DNA of 33,119 bases from Chloroflexota bacterium. Its GTDB lineage: Bacteria; Chloroflexota; Anaerolineae; UBA4142. The position numbers and the translations under genes are program-made. Below, one piece after another: positions 8,038 to 17,185 of the stretch. How positions within the stretch are numbered: position 1 is the first letter of the stretch; every line of letters starts with the position of its first letter. The stretch covers positions 1-33,119 of the forward strand of contig JAMCQI010000010.1 of the NCBI GenBank assembly GCA_023381515.1. The letters run 5' to 3'. Below the pieces are notes generated by a model, which worked only from the letters and a program-made list of their open reading frames with translations, had not been told where the DNA came from and ran no database searches.

Positions 8038-10136
8038 ACGAGCGACTGGAGAACCTGCGAGCGCGAGTGCGCGCAGGGGAACACAAACGCTGGCGCCAGC
8101 CGGCGCCGCCCGACGTTCTACGCGAGTGCGAGCGCGAGGGCCTCTCATGGATGCGCCGCGCGGCCCGGTTGACCCGCCGGCAGTGCGAAGCGGAACGCGT
8201 TGTCGTCGAACCGGACGAGCGCTTGGCGTTCACCCGCACCGTCCCTTCCATTCCCGCGACCTATTCCCCGGAAGACTGGTCCCGCCTGACGGCGCAGCGC
8301 ACCCTTCACGAGTTCGGCCCCATCAGCAACATTTGTGCAGATTGGGGCATGGTATTGGGGCAAGGCTTGCACGGCCGCCGAGAGGCGGCCTGCGCTGCGC
8401 GGCGCCGGCTGGGAAACGATCCTCGCGCGGTCGAGTTCCTGGAGAGCGCGATCGAGACCATTGACGCCGTCCTCCAATTGGCCGCCCGCTATGCGCACGC
8501 CGCGCGCGAGATCGGACGCGACGACATCGCGGCGGCGCTTGAACGCGTGCCGGGGCAGCGGCCGCGTTCTTTTCGTGAGGCGCTGCAATCACTGCGGCTG
8601 CTCCATTCTGTCGTGTGGCTCAGCGGCAATTACCACGTCGGACTCGGACGCTTTGATCAATACATGTGGGAGTATTTGCAAGCCGATCTGGAGGCGGGGC
8701 GGCTGGATGTACAAGGGGCGGAGGAGCTGCTCGCCGAGTTCTTTATTTCGCTGAACAAGGACAGCGACTTGTACCCCGGCGTTCAGCAGGGCGACAACGG
8801 GCAAAGCCTGACGGTAGGCGGCGTGACGCGCGAGGGGGGCGATGCGGCGAACGAATTGACCCGCATGGTCCTACGGGTCTCACGCGACCTCTGCATGATT
8901 GACCCCAAGATCAACCTCCGCATTTCGGCCCGGACAGACTTGGACCTGCTCTCTCTTGCCGTAGAGTTGACGCGCAAGGGGCTCGGTTTTCCGCAGTTCT
9001 CCAATGACGATGTGGTGATCCCCGGTCTTGTCGCCCACGGCTACGACCTGCCAGATGCGCGCGATTACACGGTCGCCGCATGTTGGGAGTTCATTGTCCC
9101 CGGCCAAGGGATGGAGGTTGTGAACATCGGCGCCGTCTCGTTTCCCGCCGCCGTGGAGGCTGGAATTCGCAACGGCCTCGCCGCGAACGGCACGTTCGAC
9201 GACATACTTTTACAGGTGGCCGAGAACGTCGAGGTCCAGGTCCGGCATCTCGCCGGCGCCTATTCGGACTTGCTCCTGCCCCCGGCGCCGTACTATTCGG
9301 TGTTGATGGATGGTTGCCTCGAACGCGGTCGAGACTTGTCAGAAGGGGCCAAGTACAACAATCTGGGCATTCATGGCGCCGGTTCGGCGAACGCCGCGGA
9401 TGCTCTCGCCGCGGTCCGGCGATTCGTTTTTGACGACCCCATGGTCACCCCGGATAAATTGATGGCGGCGCTCGACGCGAACTATGAGGGCTATGCGCCG
9501 CTCCGCCGACTGCTCGCCGAAGAGGGTCCCAAGGTCGGCAATAACGACGATGCCGCAGACACACTGCTCGTCCGATTGTTCGAATATCTCGCGGAGGCAT
9601 GCGAAAAGCAAAGCCGCTCCTGGCGCGGGGGCACGCGCCGCATCCGCCCAGGCACCGGCTCTGCCATGTACTACATCTGGCTGGCGCAAGGACACGCGGG
9701 AATGCGCGAACCCAGTGTCGGCGCCACGGCCGAGGGCCGCCTGCGGGGCGAGCCTTTCAGCGCGAACCTCGCGCCATCTCCGGGGGCGCGCGTCCGCGGT
9801 CCGATCAGTGTGCTTCAATCGTTCGCCAAAATTGACTATCGCCGCGTCTGCAATGGCGGACCGATCACGATGGAGCTCTCGGATACGGTCTTTAGCGACG
9901 ACGAGTCGCTCCGCAAGACCGCGATGCTGGTGCGCACGTTCGCTCGACTCGGCGGTCAGCAGCTGCAGCTCAACGCGCTGAACGCCGAGACCCTGCGCGA
10001 TGCGCAAGCCCATCCCGAGCGACACAAGAACCTCATCGTGCGCGTGTGGGGATGGAGCGGCTACTTCTGCGAGCTCGCTCCCGAATACCAGGATCATATC
10101 ATTGCGCGGACGCTGTACCAAACGGTGTCCGGCTAG
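8034..10136 (+). CDS. Glycyl-radical enzyme of unknown substrate (PFL/dehydratase superfamily)
   Basis: A 700-aa oxygen-sensitive radical enzyme. The C-terminal glycyl loop is visible as RVWGWSGYF (Gly673 as the radical site). The active-site cysteine lies in [13 protein letters not shown]: Cys350 followed by Glu352, a Cys-x-Glu arrangement shared with dehydratase, lyase and decarboxylase members and different from the adjacent Cys-Cys of pyruvate formate-lyase. It is about 80-150 residues shorter than typical family members. It starts with TTG, overlapping the activase stop, with GAGGG just upstream. The sugar importer, aldo/keto reductase and arabinose genes around it suggest a sugar-, polyol- or methoxy-derived substrate undergoing dehydration or C-O cleavage. 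I do not recognise a characterised clade, so no name is given. Confidence 0.9.
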   Translation: MNERLENLRARVRAGEHKRWRQPAPPDVLRECEREGLSWMRRAARLTRRQCEAERVVVEPDERLAFTRTVPSIPATYSPEDWSRLTAQRTLHEFGPISNICADWGMVLGQGLHGRREAACAARRRLGNDPRAVEFLESAIETIDAVLQLAARYAHAAREIGRDDIAAALERVPGQRPRSFREALQSLRLLHSVVWLSGNYHVGLGRFDQYMWEYLQADLEAGRLDVQGAEELLAEFFISLNKDSDLYPGVQQGDNGQSLTVGGVTREGGDAANELTRMVLRVSRDLCMIDPKINLRISARTDLDLLSLAVELTRKGLGFPQFSNDDVVIPGLVAHGYDLPDARDYTVAACWEFIVPGQGMEVVNIGAVSFPAAVEAGIRNGLAANGTFDDILLQVAENVEVQVRHLAGAYSDLLLPPAPYYSVLMDGCLERGRDLSEGAKYNNLGIHGAGSANAADALAAVRRFVFDDPMVTPDKLMAALDANYEGYAPLRRLLAEEGPKVGNNDDAADTLLVRLFEYLAEACEKQSRSWRGGTRRIRPGTGSAMYYIWLAQGHAGMREPSVGATAEGRLRGEPFSANLAPSPGARVRGPISVLQSFAKIDYRRVCNGGPITMELSDTVFSDDESLRKTAMLVRTFARLGGQQLQLNALNAETLRDAQAHPERHKNLIVRVWGWSGYFCELAPEYQDHIIARTLYQTVSG

Positions 10137-10152
10137 GCTTTCGAGGATCAAG

Positions 10153-11844
10153 ATGAAAAGCAAGTACGCGATCGGCGTTGACTTTGGTACCGAGTCGGGA
10201 CGAGCGCTGCTCGTGGATGTGGCCACCGGTCAGGAGATAGCCACAGCCGTCCACGCGTATGCCAATGGCGTGATCGACGAAAAACTGCCGCAAAGCGGTG
10301 TGCGTCTGGAGCCGGATTGGGCGCTGCAAGACCCCAACGACTATCTGGAGGTTTTCAAGAACGCCATCCCCGCCGTATTGAAGCAGAGCGGGGCGAACCC
10401 GGCGGATGTGGTCGGCCTCGGCATCGACTTTACGGCTTGTACCATGCTCCCGGTCAAGGCGGACGGCACGCCGCTGTGCTCCCTGCCCCAGTTCCGCAAC
10501 CGACCGCACGCTTGGGTCAAGCTGTGGAAGCACCACGCCGCCCAGCCGGAGGCCAACAAGCTGAACGAGACCGCCCGCCGTCTCGGTTATCAATTCTTGA
10601 GTCGTTACGGCGGCAAGATCAGTTCCGAATGGTTCATTCCCAAGGCCTGGCAGATTCTGAATGAGGACCCCGAGATTTACGAGGCCGCCGATCGCCTGAT
10701 TGAAGCGGCCGACTGGGTCGTCTGGCGGCTCACCGGCGTCGAGACGCGGAATACCTGCACCGCCGGCTACAAGGCCATCTGGTCCAAGCGCGAGGGATTT
10801 CCGCCCAACGAGTTCTTTCGAGCTCTCGATCCGCGTCTGGAACACATCGTCGACCAGAAAATGTCCCGCGACCTGCAGCCGCTCGGGCAGAAGGCCGGCG
10901 GCCTGACCGCAGAGGCGGCGGGCTGGACAGGCCTGCTGCCTGGCACGCCGGTTGCGGTTGCGAATGTGGATGCCCACGTCGCGGCGCCGGCCTCTACCGT
11001 CACGGCGCCGAGGCGGATGGTCATCATCATGGGGACATCCAACTGCCATATGGTGTTGGGCGAGGAGGAGAAAATCGTCCCTGGCATGTGCGGCTATGTC
11101 GAGGATGGCATCATCCCTGGCCTGATCGGTTTTGAAGCGGGCCAGTCGTGCGTCGGCGACCATTTTGCATGGTTTGTCGAGAATGCCGTGCCGGGCGCGT
11201 ACGAGCGCGAGGCGGCGGAGCGTGGCATCGGCGTGCATGAGCTGCTCGAAGAAAAAGCCGGCCGGTTGAAACCCGGCGAGAGCGGCTTGTTGGCCTTGGA
11301 TTGGTGGAACGGTAACCGGAGTGTGCTCGTGGATGTCGATTTGACGGGATTGCTGATTGGGGCCACCCTGTCCACCAAGCCGGAAGAGATCTACCGGGCG
11401 CTCATCGAAGCCACCGCCTTTGGCACGCGCCTCATCGTCGAGACGTTCCGGGCGAACGGCGTGGCCGTGGACGAAATTGTCGCCACCGGCGGTCTGCCGG
11501 ATCGCAACAAGCTGCTGATGCAGATCTACGCCGATGTGACCGGCCTGACCATTCGTATTCCTGAAACCCATCAGGCAGGGGCGCTCGGCTCGGCGATGCA
11601 CGGAGCGGTGGCGGCCGGTGCCGCCGCCGGCGGATACGATTCCATCGTCGAGGCCGCTCATCACATGGCGCGTTTGCGCGACGAATTCTATACGCCGGTG
11701 CCGGAGCACCAAGCGGTCTACGACCGGCTGTACGCCGAATACGTCACCCTGCACGACTATTTCGGACGCGGAGAGAATGATGTGATGAAGCGCCTGAAAG
11801 CCATCAAAGCTCAAGCGCGCGGGGCGTCCCCCACGGGGGCCTGA
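10153..11844 (+). CDS. araB: L-ribulokinase
   Basis: A 563-aa FGGY-family carbohydrate kinase that phosphorylates L-ribulose to L-ribulose 5-phosphate. The N-terminus [18 protein letters not shown] closely follows AraB, and [10 protein letters not shown] matches the E. coli region ATGEEIATSV. The FGGY catalytic Asp region is [11 protein letters not shown] and the ATP-side motif is [20 protein letters not shown]. The frame is open from 10000 inside the preceding gene, but the ATG at 10153 gives the correct N-terminus and has CGAGGA upstream. It is followed by araD and araA, completing the arabinose set, although the order B-D-A differs from the E. coli order B-A-D. Confidence 0.95.
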   Translation: MKSKYAIGVDFGTESGRALLVDVATGQEIATAVHAYANGVIDEKLPQSGVRLEPDWALQDPNDYLEVFKNAIPAVLKQSGANPADVVGLGIDFTACTMLPVKADGTPLCSLPQFRNRPHAWVKLWKHHAAQPEANKLNETARRLGYQFLSRYGGKISSEWFIPKAWQILNEDPEIYEAADRLIEAADWVVWRLTGVETRNTCTAGYKAIWSKREGFPPNEFFRALDPRLEHIVDQKMSRDLQPLGQKAGGLTAEAAGWTGLLPGTPVAVANVDAHVAAPASTVTAPRRMVIIMGTSNCHMVLGEEEKIVPGMCGYVEDGIIPGLIGFEAGQSCVGDHFAWFVENAVPGAYEREAAERGIGVHELLEEKAGRLKPGESGLLALDWWNGNRSVLVDVDLTGLLIGATLSTKPEEIYRALIEATAFGTRLIVETFRANGVAVDEIVATGGLPDRNKLLMQIYADVTGLTIRIPETHQAGALGSAMHGAVAAGAAAGGYDSIVEAAHHMARLRDEFYTPVPEHQAVYDRLYAEYVTLHDYFGRGENDVMKRLKAIKAQARGASPTGA

Positions 11845-11850
11845 GCCCCC
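11828..11850 (+). promoter_or_regulatory. Two mutually exclusive hairpins across the araB stop codon
   Basis: CCCCC-AC-GGGGG (11828-11839) and GGGGGC-CTGA-GCCCCC (11835-11850) share the same G-run, so only one can form at a time. The second places the araB TGA stop in its loop. There is no T-run. It could modulate the araB/araD expression ratio or be chance in GC-rich DNA. Confidence 0.35.
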
Positions 11851-11892
11851 CCGCCTTCTAGCGAGGTCCGGCAGGCAGAGAGGAAAGCAAGG

Positions 11893-12537
11893 GTGTTACT
11901 GAAATCCATCCGCGAAGAATTGGTCACATTGAATCAGGAGCTGCCCGCGAATAATCTGGTCGCGTGGACAAGTGGCAACGTGAGTATCCGCGACCCGGAG
12001 ACCGGGCTGGTGGCGATCAAACCCTCGGGTGTCAAGTTCAGGGATCTGACCGCCGAGAGTATGGTCGTCGTGGACCTGGACGGCCAGGTGATCGAAGGGC
12101 GCTTGAAAGTTTCTTCCGATACCGCGAGCCACCTGTATATTTACCGTCACCTGCCGGAAGTGAACGGCGTTGTGCACACGCATTCCAACTACGCGACGGC
12201 CTTTGCCGCGCTCGGCAAGCCCATCCCCGTGTGTCTGACCGCCCAGGGAGACGAATTCGGCGGTCCGATTCCCTGCGGCGGTTTTGCCCTGATCGGCGGG
12301 GAGGAGGTTGGCCGTGCGGTGCTCGACGTCATCGGGACATCGCGTGCCGTGCTTCTCAAGAATCACGGAGTCTTTACCGTCGGTCCGAACGGCGAGGAGG
12401 CGGTGAAAGCGGCGGTCATGGTGGAAGATATCGCGCGGACGATGTGGTTGGCTCTCCAGATGGGACAGCCGGAGGAGATTCCGGCGGAATTGGTCGCCAA
12501 GTTGCACCATCGCTACCGGCACGTGTACGGCCAGTAG
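11893..12537 (+). CDS. araD: L-ribulose-5-phosphate 4-epimerase
   Basis: A 214-aa class II aldolase/epimerase that converts L-ribulose 5-phosphate to D-xylulose 5-phosphate using a divalent metal. Key residues fall at the same numbers as in E. coli AraD: Asp76 in VSSDTASH, His95 and His97 in VVHTHSNY, and Asp120 in AQGDEFGG. A further ligand candidate is His158 in LLKNHGVF. The C-terminus HVYGQ matches the E. coli AraD tail, which ends in YYGQ and contains the catalytic Tyr. Asp120 and this tail favour the epimerase over fuculose-phosphate aldolases of the same fold. It is 17 residues shorter than the E. coli enzyme. It starts at GTG with GAGAGGAAAG upstream. Confidence 0.92.
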   Translation: MLLKSIREELVTLNQELPANNLVAWTSGNVSIRDPETGLVAIKPSGVKFRDLTAESMVVVDLDGQVIEGRLKVSSDTASHLYIYRHLPEVNGVVHTHSNYATAFAALGKPIPVCLTAQGDEFGGPIPCGGFALIGGEEVGRAVLDVIGTSRAVLLKNHGVFTVGPNGEEAVKAAVMVEDIARTMWLALQMGQPEEIPAELVAKLHHRYRHVYGQ

Positions 12538-12591
12538 GCATCGGCGTTGGACCACGATCATCCGAGCCCGAAACGTCAGGGAGATAGAGCC

Positions 12592-14100
12592 ATGATTGAT
12601 TTGCGTGAATATCAGGTGTGGTTTGTCACCGGAAGCCAACACTTGTACGGCGAGCAAACCTTGCGCCAGGTGGCCGAGGACGCACAACAGATCGCAAGGG
12701 TCTTGGACGAGTCCACCCGGATTCCGGTCCGAGTCGTCTTCAAGCCTGTGCTCACCACCCCCGAGGCGATTCACGGCCTCTGCCTTGAGGCGAATTCAGA
12801 CCGCACCTGTGTCGGATTGGTTCTGTGGATGCACACCTTCTCGCCGGCCAAGATGTGGATCGCGGGGCTCAAGGTGCTGACCAAGCCCTTTGTTCACTTG
12901 CACACCCAATACAACCGCGATATTCCCTGGTCGACCATCGACATGGATTTCATGAATCTCAACCAGTCCGCTCACGGAGACCGGGAATTCGGATACCTCT
13001 GTTCGCGCATGGGGCTGAACCGCAAGGTCATCGTGGGCCATTGGCAGGACGAGGCGGTCCAAGCGGAATTGGGAACCTGGTCCCGGGCAGCCTGCGCCTG
13101 GCAGGATGCGCAGGGCGGCAAGATCGCTCGCTTTGGCGATAATATGCGCGACGTCGCCGTGACCGAAGGGGACAAGGTAGAAGCACAGATCCGCTGGGGC
13201 TATGACGTCTACGGATACGGAGTGGGGGACCTGGTCCAATGCGTCGACGGCGTGCCGGAGGGCGCGGTCGAGGAGCTCATGTCCGAGTACGGCGAGCGCT
13301 ATACGGTCGCCGATACTCTGCGGCCGCACGGTAGTCGGCGTTCCGCCCTGCGCGAGGCCGCCCGGATCGAGCTCGGAATGCGATCCTTTCTGCAGGAGGG
13401 TGGGTTCAAGGCTTTTACCACAACCTTTGAGGATTTGCACGGTCTAGCCCAGCTCCCCGGGCTCGCCGTCCAGCGGCTCATGGCGGATGGATACGGATTT
13501 GGCGCCGAAGGGGACTGGAAGACGGCGGCGCTCGTTCGAGCCATGAAGGTGATGGGCGCCGGATTGGAAGGTGGGACTTCCTTCATGGAAGATTATACTT
13601 ATCACCTGGACCCCGGCGAGATGAGAGTGCTTGGAGCCCATATGCTAGAGGTCTGCGAATCCATCGCCGCCGACAAGCCGGCTCTGGAGATCCATCCTCT
13701 TTCGATTGGCGGCAAAGCCGACCCACCTCGCCTCGTGTTCAATGTTCGCAGTGGACCCGCCGTGAATGCCTCCGTGATCGACTTGGGACATCGCTTCCGT
13801 ATGATTGTGAACGAGGTGGACGTCGTGCCGCCGAAAGAACCCTTGCCCAAGCTGCCGGTGGCCCGAGTCGTCTGGAACCCTCAGCCCAACCTCCCAGTCG
13901 CCGCGGCCGCCTGGATCTATGCCGGCGGAGCTCATCATACCGGCTTTAGCCAGGCCGTCACCGCGGAGCACCTGCAGGACTATGCCGACATGGCCGGCGT
14001 CGAGTTCTTGCGCATTGGCCGGGACACCCGCCTTACCGAGTTCAAGAAAGAGCTGCGCTGGAATGAGGCCGGCTTTGGCGCGACGGAAGGACGGCGATGA
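12592..14100 (+). CDS. araA: L-arabinose isomerase
   Basis: A 502-aa isomerase converting L-arabinose to L-ribulose with Mn2+. The start [18 protein letters not shown] is characteristic of AraA. Catalytic and metal residues align almost exactly with E. coli AraA: Glu306 in FGAEGDWK, Glu333 in SFMEDY, His350 in LGAHMLE, and His449 in GGAHHTGF (His450 in E. coli). Length matches the 500-aa family norm. The ATG at 12592 has a CAGGGAGA ribosome site; the earlier in-frame start at 12547 adds unrelated residues. Its TGA overlaps the ATG of UroD-like protein 3 (ATGA), so that gene is translationally coupled to araA. Together with araB and araD this gives a complete route from L-arabinose to D-xylulose 5-phosphate. 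Confidence 0.97.
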   Translation: MIDLREYQVWFVTGSQHLYGEQTLRQVAEDAQQIARVLDESTRIPVRVVFKPVLTTPEAIHGLCLEANSDRTCVGLVLWMHTFSPAKMWIAGLKVLTKPFVHLHTQYNRDIPWSTIDMDFMNLNQSAHGDREFGYLCSRMGLNRKVIVGHWQDEAVQAELGTWSRAACAWQDAQGGKIARFGDNMRDVAVTEGDKVEAQIRWGYDVYGYGVGDLVQCVDGVPEGAVEELMSEYGERYTVADTLRPHGSRRSALREAARIELGMRSFLQEGGFKAFTTTFEDLHGLAQLPGLAVQRLMADGYGFGAEGDWKTAALVRAMKVMGAGLEGGTSFMEDYTYHLDPGEMRVLGAHMLEVCESIAADKPALEIHPLSIGGKADPPRLVFNVRSGPAVNASVIDLGHRFRMIVNEVDVVPPKEPLPKLPVARVVWNPQPNLPVAAAAWIYAGGAHHTGFSQAVTAEHLQDYADMAGVEFLRIGRDTRLTEFKKELRWNEAGFGATEGRR

Positions 14101-15110
14101 CCGCGCGCGAGATTGTGAAACGGGTGCTCGATGGCGAGCGCCCGCCTTACGTGCCGTGGTCGTTCGGATTCACCAAAGAGGCCAGGGAAAAACTGGAACG
14201 GCATTATGGCGCCGTAGACCTGGAAAGCGTCCTGCGGAACCACCTTTTGGAACTGGGCAGTGATATCGGCTTCTTTCAAGACCTGGGCGACGACCGCGTC
14301 CGCGATGTCTTCGGCGTGGTGTGGGACCGCCGCGTGGACGAGGATATCGGCTTCCCCGAGGGCTGTGTGTTGCCTGAACCCACGCTGCAAGGATACACGT
14401 TTCCCAACCCGCTCGATCCGCGCTTTTTCTCGGACATCCCCGCCAAGCTGGCGAGATACGGGGACCGCTTTCGCGTGTTCCAGATCGGTTTTTCCCTCTA
14501 CGAACGCGCCTGGACATTGCGCGGCATGCAAAACCTGCTCTTGGATTTCTACGATCATCCGCAATTCGTGAGAGAGCTCTTGAATGCCATCGCCGATTAC
14601 AATATCGCCCAGATCGGCCAAGCCCTGACCTATGATATTGATGCCGTTTACTTTGGCGATGACTGGGGACAGCAGCGCGGACTCCAGATGGGGCCCAAGC
14701 TCTGGCGCGAGTTCATCAAGCCGGTCCTTGCGCGCATGTATGCCGTCGTTCGCCGCGCCGGCAAGTATGTCTTTATCCACTCTTGCGGGGATGTGGATGA
14801 ACTGTTCGACGACTTGATCGAGATCGGCTTGAATTGCTTTAATCCGTTCCAGCCCGAAGTCATGGACACACTCGCCCTCCTGGAGCGCTACCGCGGGCGT
14901 TTGACGTTTCACGGTGGTCTTTCGGTTCAGAGGACGCTCCCGCGTGGGACGGTCGCGGAGGTGCGGCGCGAAACGGAAAAATTGATAAAAGCCGGCCGCC
15001 CCGGCAGCTATATCTTGGCGCCATCACACGACGTCACCAAGGATGTCCCGTTGGAAAACATGCTGGCATTTATCGAATTGGCACAGGCTCAGGCGGAGGG
15101 AATGGGATGA
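14097..15110 (+). CDS. UroD-superfamily protein 3, probable corrinoid-dependent methyltransferase
   Basis: A 337-aa third UroD/MtaA-like barrel, shorter than the other two. The zinc motif is intact as His-x-Cys in FIHSCGD (His228, Cys230). The C-terminal motif is [16 protein letters not shown], with His311 where MtaA has Cys. [11 protein letters not shown] resembles the WLGDDFGAQKS segment of protein 2, so these two are closer to each other in the barrel face than to protein 1. It overlaps araA and the dehydrogenase by 4 nt on each side, placing it inside the pentose pathway block rather than in the B12 block. It may be the methyltransferase serving a different substrate or the acceptor-side enzyme; the sequence does not decide. 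Confidence 0.8.
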   Translation: MTAREIVKRVLDGERPPYVPWSFGFTKEAREKLERHYGAVDLESVLRNHLLELGSDIGFFQDLGDDRVRDVFGVVWDRRVDEDIGFPEGCVLPEPTLQGYTFPNPLDPRFFSDIPAKLARYGDRFRVFQIGFSLYERAWTLRGMQNLLLDFYDHPQFVRELLNAIADYNIAQIGQALTYDIDAVYFGDDWGQQRGLQMGPKLWREFIKPVLARMYAVVRRAGKYVFIHSCGDVDELFDDLIEIGLNCFNPFQPEVMDTLALLERYRGRLTFHGGLSVQRTLPRGTVAEVRRETEKLIKAGRPGSYILAPSHDVTKDVPLENMLAFIELAQAQAEGMG

Positions 15111-16099
15111 AAGTGCTTCGTTTGCATGGTCCGGGCGATTTGCATTTGCATGACGAACCGGTCCCCACGCCGGGACCGGACCAAGCACTGGTCCGGGTGA
15201 TGGCCGTCGGCCTCTGCGGGTCAGATCTGCATTGGTTTTCTGAGGGATCGATCGGAGATGCGGCTCTGGGCCACCCGCTCGTCCTGGGTCACGAGTTCGC
15301 GGGCCTCGCCGAAACGGGCGAGCGCGTCGCCGTGGATCCGGCAATTCCCTGTGGCGCGTGCGAGGCCTGCAGTGAGGGGAATCCAAATCTGTGCACCTCA
15401 ATTCGCTTTATGGGACACAGCGCGGAAGATGGGGCCCTGCGGGAGCAAATAGCCGTGCCTCGTCGTTGTCTCTTTCCGCTCCCCCCGTCCTTCGCCGATG
15501 CCGATGGCGCCATGCTCGAGCCGCTCGGCGTGGCCCTGCACGCCGTGGACCTCGGTCACGTTAAGCCGGGTATGAGCGTCGGCGTGTTTGGCTGTGGTTC
15601 GGTCGGCCTGTTGATTGTGCAGCTCGCGCGCGCGGCGGGAGCGACGACGATCATTGCCACCGACCCGCTCCTCCATCGGTTGGACGCGGCCCGTGCCTAT
15701 GGGGCGGCGACGATCCGGGCGGAAGACGGACGGGAAGCGGAGGAGGTGTGGGCGGCGGCAGGTCGACGCGGGGTGGATGTGGCCTTCGAAGCAGCTGGCG
15801 CCGACGCTGCGGTGGCCACGGCGATCGCGACGGCTAAACCGGGCGCGCGCGTCGTCCTCGTCGGAATCCCTGACGACGATCGGACGACCTTCACGGCGTC
15901 CGTCGCGCGGCGCAAGGGGCTGACCCTCAAGCTGTCACGCCGCATGAAGCACACGTACCCGCGTGCGATCCGGCTCGTGACAAGCGGCCAAGTCGACGTG
16001 CGATCGTTGGTCACCCACCGCTTCCCTCTTCACCAGTTCGCTCAAGCCTTTGCGACGGCCCAGCGGCGAGAAGGCATCAAAGTCGTCATCGAACCCTAG
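15107..16099 (+). CDS. Zinc-dependent alcohol/polyol dehydrogenase (MDR family)
   Basis: A 330-aa medium-chain dehydrogenase of the sorbitol/threonine dehydrogenase type. Catalytic zinc ligands are visible as Cys37 (GLCGSD), His62-Glu63 (GHEFAG) and Glu138 (MLEPLG). The structural zinc site is the four cysteines 82, 85, 88 and 96 in PCGACEACSEGNPNLC. The NAD-binding fold shows GCGSVG (162-167) with Asp186 at the end of the second strand, favouring NAD over NADP. It starts in a 4-nt overlap with the third UroD-like gene and is the last gene of the operon. A likely role is oxidation of a sugar alcohol or sugar to the keto form that enters the araBD route; the substrate is unknown. Confidence 0.93.
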   Translation: MKVLRLHGPGDLHLHDEPVPTPGPDQALVRVMAVGLCGSDLHWFSEGSIGDAALGHPLVLGHEFAGLAETGERVAVDPAIPCGACEACSEGNPNLCTSIRFMGHSAEDGALREQIAVPRRCLFPLPPSFADADGAMLEPLGVALHAVDLGHVKPGMSVGVFGCGSVGLLIVQLARAAGATTIIATDPLLHRLDAARAYGAATIRAEDGREAEEVWAAAGRRGVDVAFEAAGADAAVATAIATAKPGARVVLVGIPDDDRTTFTASVARRKGLTLKLSRRMKHTYPRAIRLVTSGQVDVRSLVTHRFPLHQFAQAFATAQRREGIKVVIEP

Positions 16100-16105
16100 C
16101 CCCCC

Positions 16106-16562
16106 ACACCCGCGGTCATTGCGAGCCGCCCAGAGGGCGGCGAAGCAACCTCACCGACACCCGCGGTCATTGCGAGCCGCCCAGAAGGCGGCGAAGCAAT
16201 CTCACCGACACACGCGGTCATTGCGAGCCGCTCAGAGGCCGGCGAAGCAATCTCACCGACACCCGCGGTCATTGCGAGCCGCCCAGAGGGCGGCGTGGCA
16301 ATCTCACCGACACACGCGGTCATTGCGAGCCGCCCAGAGGGCGGCGCGGCCATCTCACCGACACACGCGGTCATTGCGAGCACGCCCAGAGGGCGGCGTG
16401 GCAATCTCACCGACACCCGCGGTCATGGCGAGCCGCCCAAAGGGCGGCGAAGCAATCTCACCGACACACGCGGTCATTGCGAGCCGCCCAGAGGGCGGCG
16501 AAGCAATCTCACCGCCACCCGCGGTCATTGCGAGCCGCCCAGAGGGCGGCGAAGCAAACTCC
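16106..16562 (+). repeat. Nine tandem copies of a 51-bp palindromic repeat
   Basis: Immediately after the dehydrogenase stop there are nine head-to-tail units of about 51 bp. Each unit has a hairpin core GCCGCCC-AGA-GGGCGGC inside an outer arm pair ATTGC / GCAAT, joined by a short linker ending CTCACCGACA. Copies differ at a few positions: the linker alternates CCCGCGG / CACGCGG, the right arm reads GAAGC, GTGGC or GCGGC, and one copy has a 1-nt insertion. The 51-bp period is divisible by three, so several frames stay open and encode 17-aa repeats. These are not genes. The core resembles dispersed REP-like elements of many bacteria, but a tandem array is uncommon. It could also act as a terminator for the upstream operon. 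Confidence 0.9.
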
Positions 16563-16760
16563 CTCTTCACGGGGGCAACCTCCCCCTGAGCCGTCGGCGC
16601 AATACCACCCGCCGCCAGGCAGCGAACCGCACCCCCGCACGCGCTACCCCCTCCGCCTGTCCCCTCATCCCTCATCCCCCCGCCTTCATCACCCGCCCCG
16701 CGCTTTTCAGCGGGGTTCATCTCTCATCCTTCCGACCTTGGCTCATTGGCAAATTGGAAA
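16563..16760. repeat. Non-coding spacer with a dispersed hairpin repeat
   Basis: No gene is visible. At 16695-16720 there is a hairpin element (CCCCGC...GCGGGG followed by TTCAT). A close copy occurs at about 32508-32533, near the transposase remnant on the other side of the defence-like operon; both copies are preceded by CTTCATC. The rest is low-complexity C-rich DNA (repeated CCCTCATC) and short AT-rich direct repeats (ATTGGCAAATTGGAAATTGGC) just before the promoter. Confidence 0.6.
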
Positions 16761-16789
16761 TTGGCTCATATGGGTTTCTGTGCTATACT
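16761..16789 (+). promoter_or_regulatory. Probable sigma-70 extended -10 promoter of the defence-like operon
   Basis: The -35 box TTGGCT (16761-16766; 4 of 6 consensus bases), a 17-nt spacer, an extended -10 TGC and the -10 box TATACT (16784-16789; 5 of 6) form a good housekeeping promoter. The surrounding 30 bases are AT-rich in an otherwise GC-rich region. Transcription would begin near 16796, giving a leader of about 390 nt before the PLD/SNF2 gene. No competing promoter of this quality is seen nearer to the gene. Confidence 0.65.
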
Positions 16790-16795
16790 CTCCCC

Positions 16796-17107
16796 ACCAG
16801 GGGCAACGGCACTGGACTTCCGAATTCTTTGTCGCTCGAAGAGCGCAGAATTCGCAAGTCTCGCAGACCCTGCCCCGTCTTGTCTTTGCACCGCGTGCGA
16901 CTGCATTAGCAAACCAAACCCCCTGCCCCCTTCCCTACCAGGAAGGGGAAAGGACCTTGCTGGAGATAGCGGAATCTCCGGTCCCGCTGATCCTTCGACT
17001 TCGCTCAGGACGCGGGATCCGCGACGAGGAAGGGGGCCCCGTACCGGCACGTCGGCAGTTGCCCGGGTGGCGAAGATCGCATGTAATCGGATCGTCGGCG
17101 ATCCTCG
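16796..17107 (+). promoter_or_regulatory. Long folded 5' leader upstream of the defence-like operon
   Basis: The untranslated stretch contains successive inverted repeats. The strongest is 16800-16876: GGGGCA pairs with TGCCCC, CTG with CAG, a 14-nt arm 16815-16828 with 16847-16860 (13 of 14 pairs), and an inner CGCTC-GAA-GAGCG. A second hairpin is CCCCTTCC-CTACCA-GGAAGGGG (16927-16948). Weaker arms follow (GGAGA / TCTCC, TCCCGC / GCGGGA, GATCGC / GCGATC). Some parts, such as CCTTCGACTTCGCTCAGGA, resemble widely dispersed bacterial repeats, so the leader may be built of repeat elements. I do not recognise a known riboswitch. It leads directly into an intrinsic terminator. Confidence 0.5.
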
Positions 17108-17156
17108 GCACTTGCCATTTGGCGCGCTCGCGCCAGGGGCGGGTGCTTTTTTGTTT
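17108..17156 (+). terminator. Intrinsic terminator just before the PLD/SNF2 gene (possible attenuator)
   Basis: GCACTTGCC (17108-17116) pairs with GGCGGGTGC (17138-17146), nine pairs including two G-U, and encloses a 7-bp hairpin TGGCGCG-CT-CGCGCCA. Six T residues follow directly (17147-17152), then GTTT. This is a textbook rho-independent terminator on the + strand. Its T-run ends 30 nt before the ATG at 17186, too close for another promoter to fit easily in between. It either ends stray transcription or acts as an attenuator of the operon downstream. Confidence 0.75.
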
Positions 17157-17185
17157 GCGACATCGCAGTTTGGAGGGTACAGCCC

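Noticed and set aside
8034..10136. Pyruvate formate-lyase
   Set aside because: PFL has two adjacent active-site cysteines and a longer chain. Here there is Cys-x-Glu and a sugar-operon context.
16106..16562. CRISPR array
   Set aside because: The 51-bp units abut with no unique spacers, the linker is nearly constant and there are no cas genes. It is a tandem repeat.
16050..16909. Open frames of 179 and 204 aa (+) and 106-121 aa (-) over the repeat array
   Set aside because: They exist because the 51-bp period is a multiple of three. The peptides are just repeats of 17 residues with no ribosome site or family.
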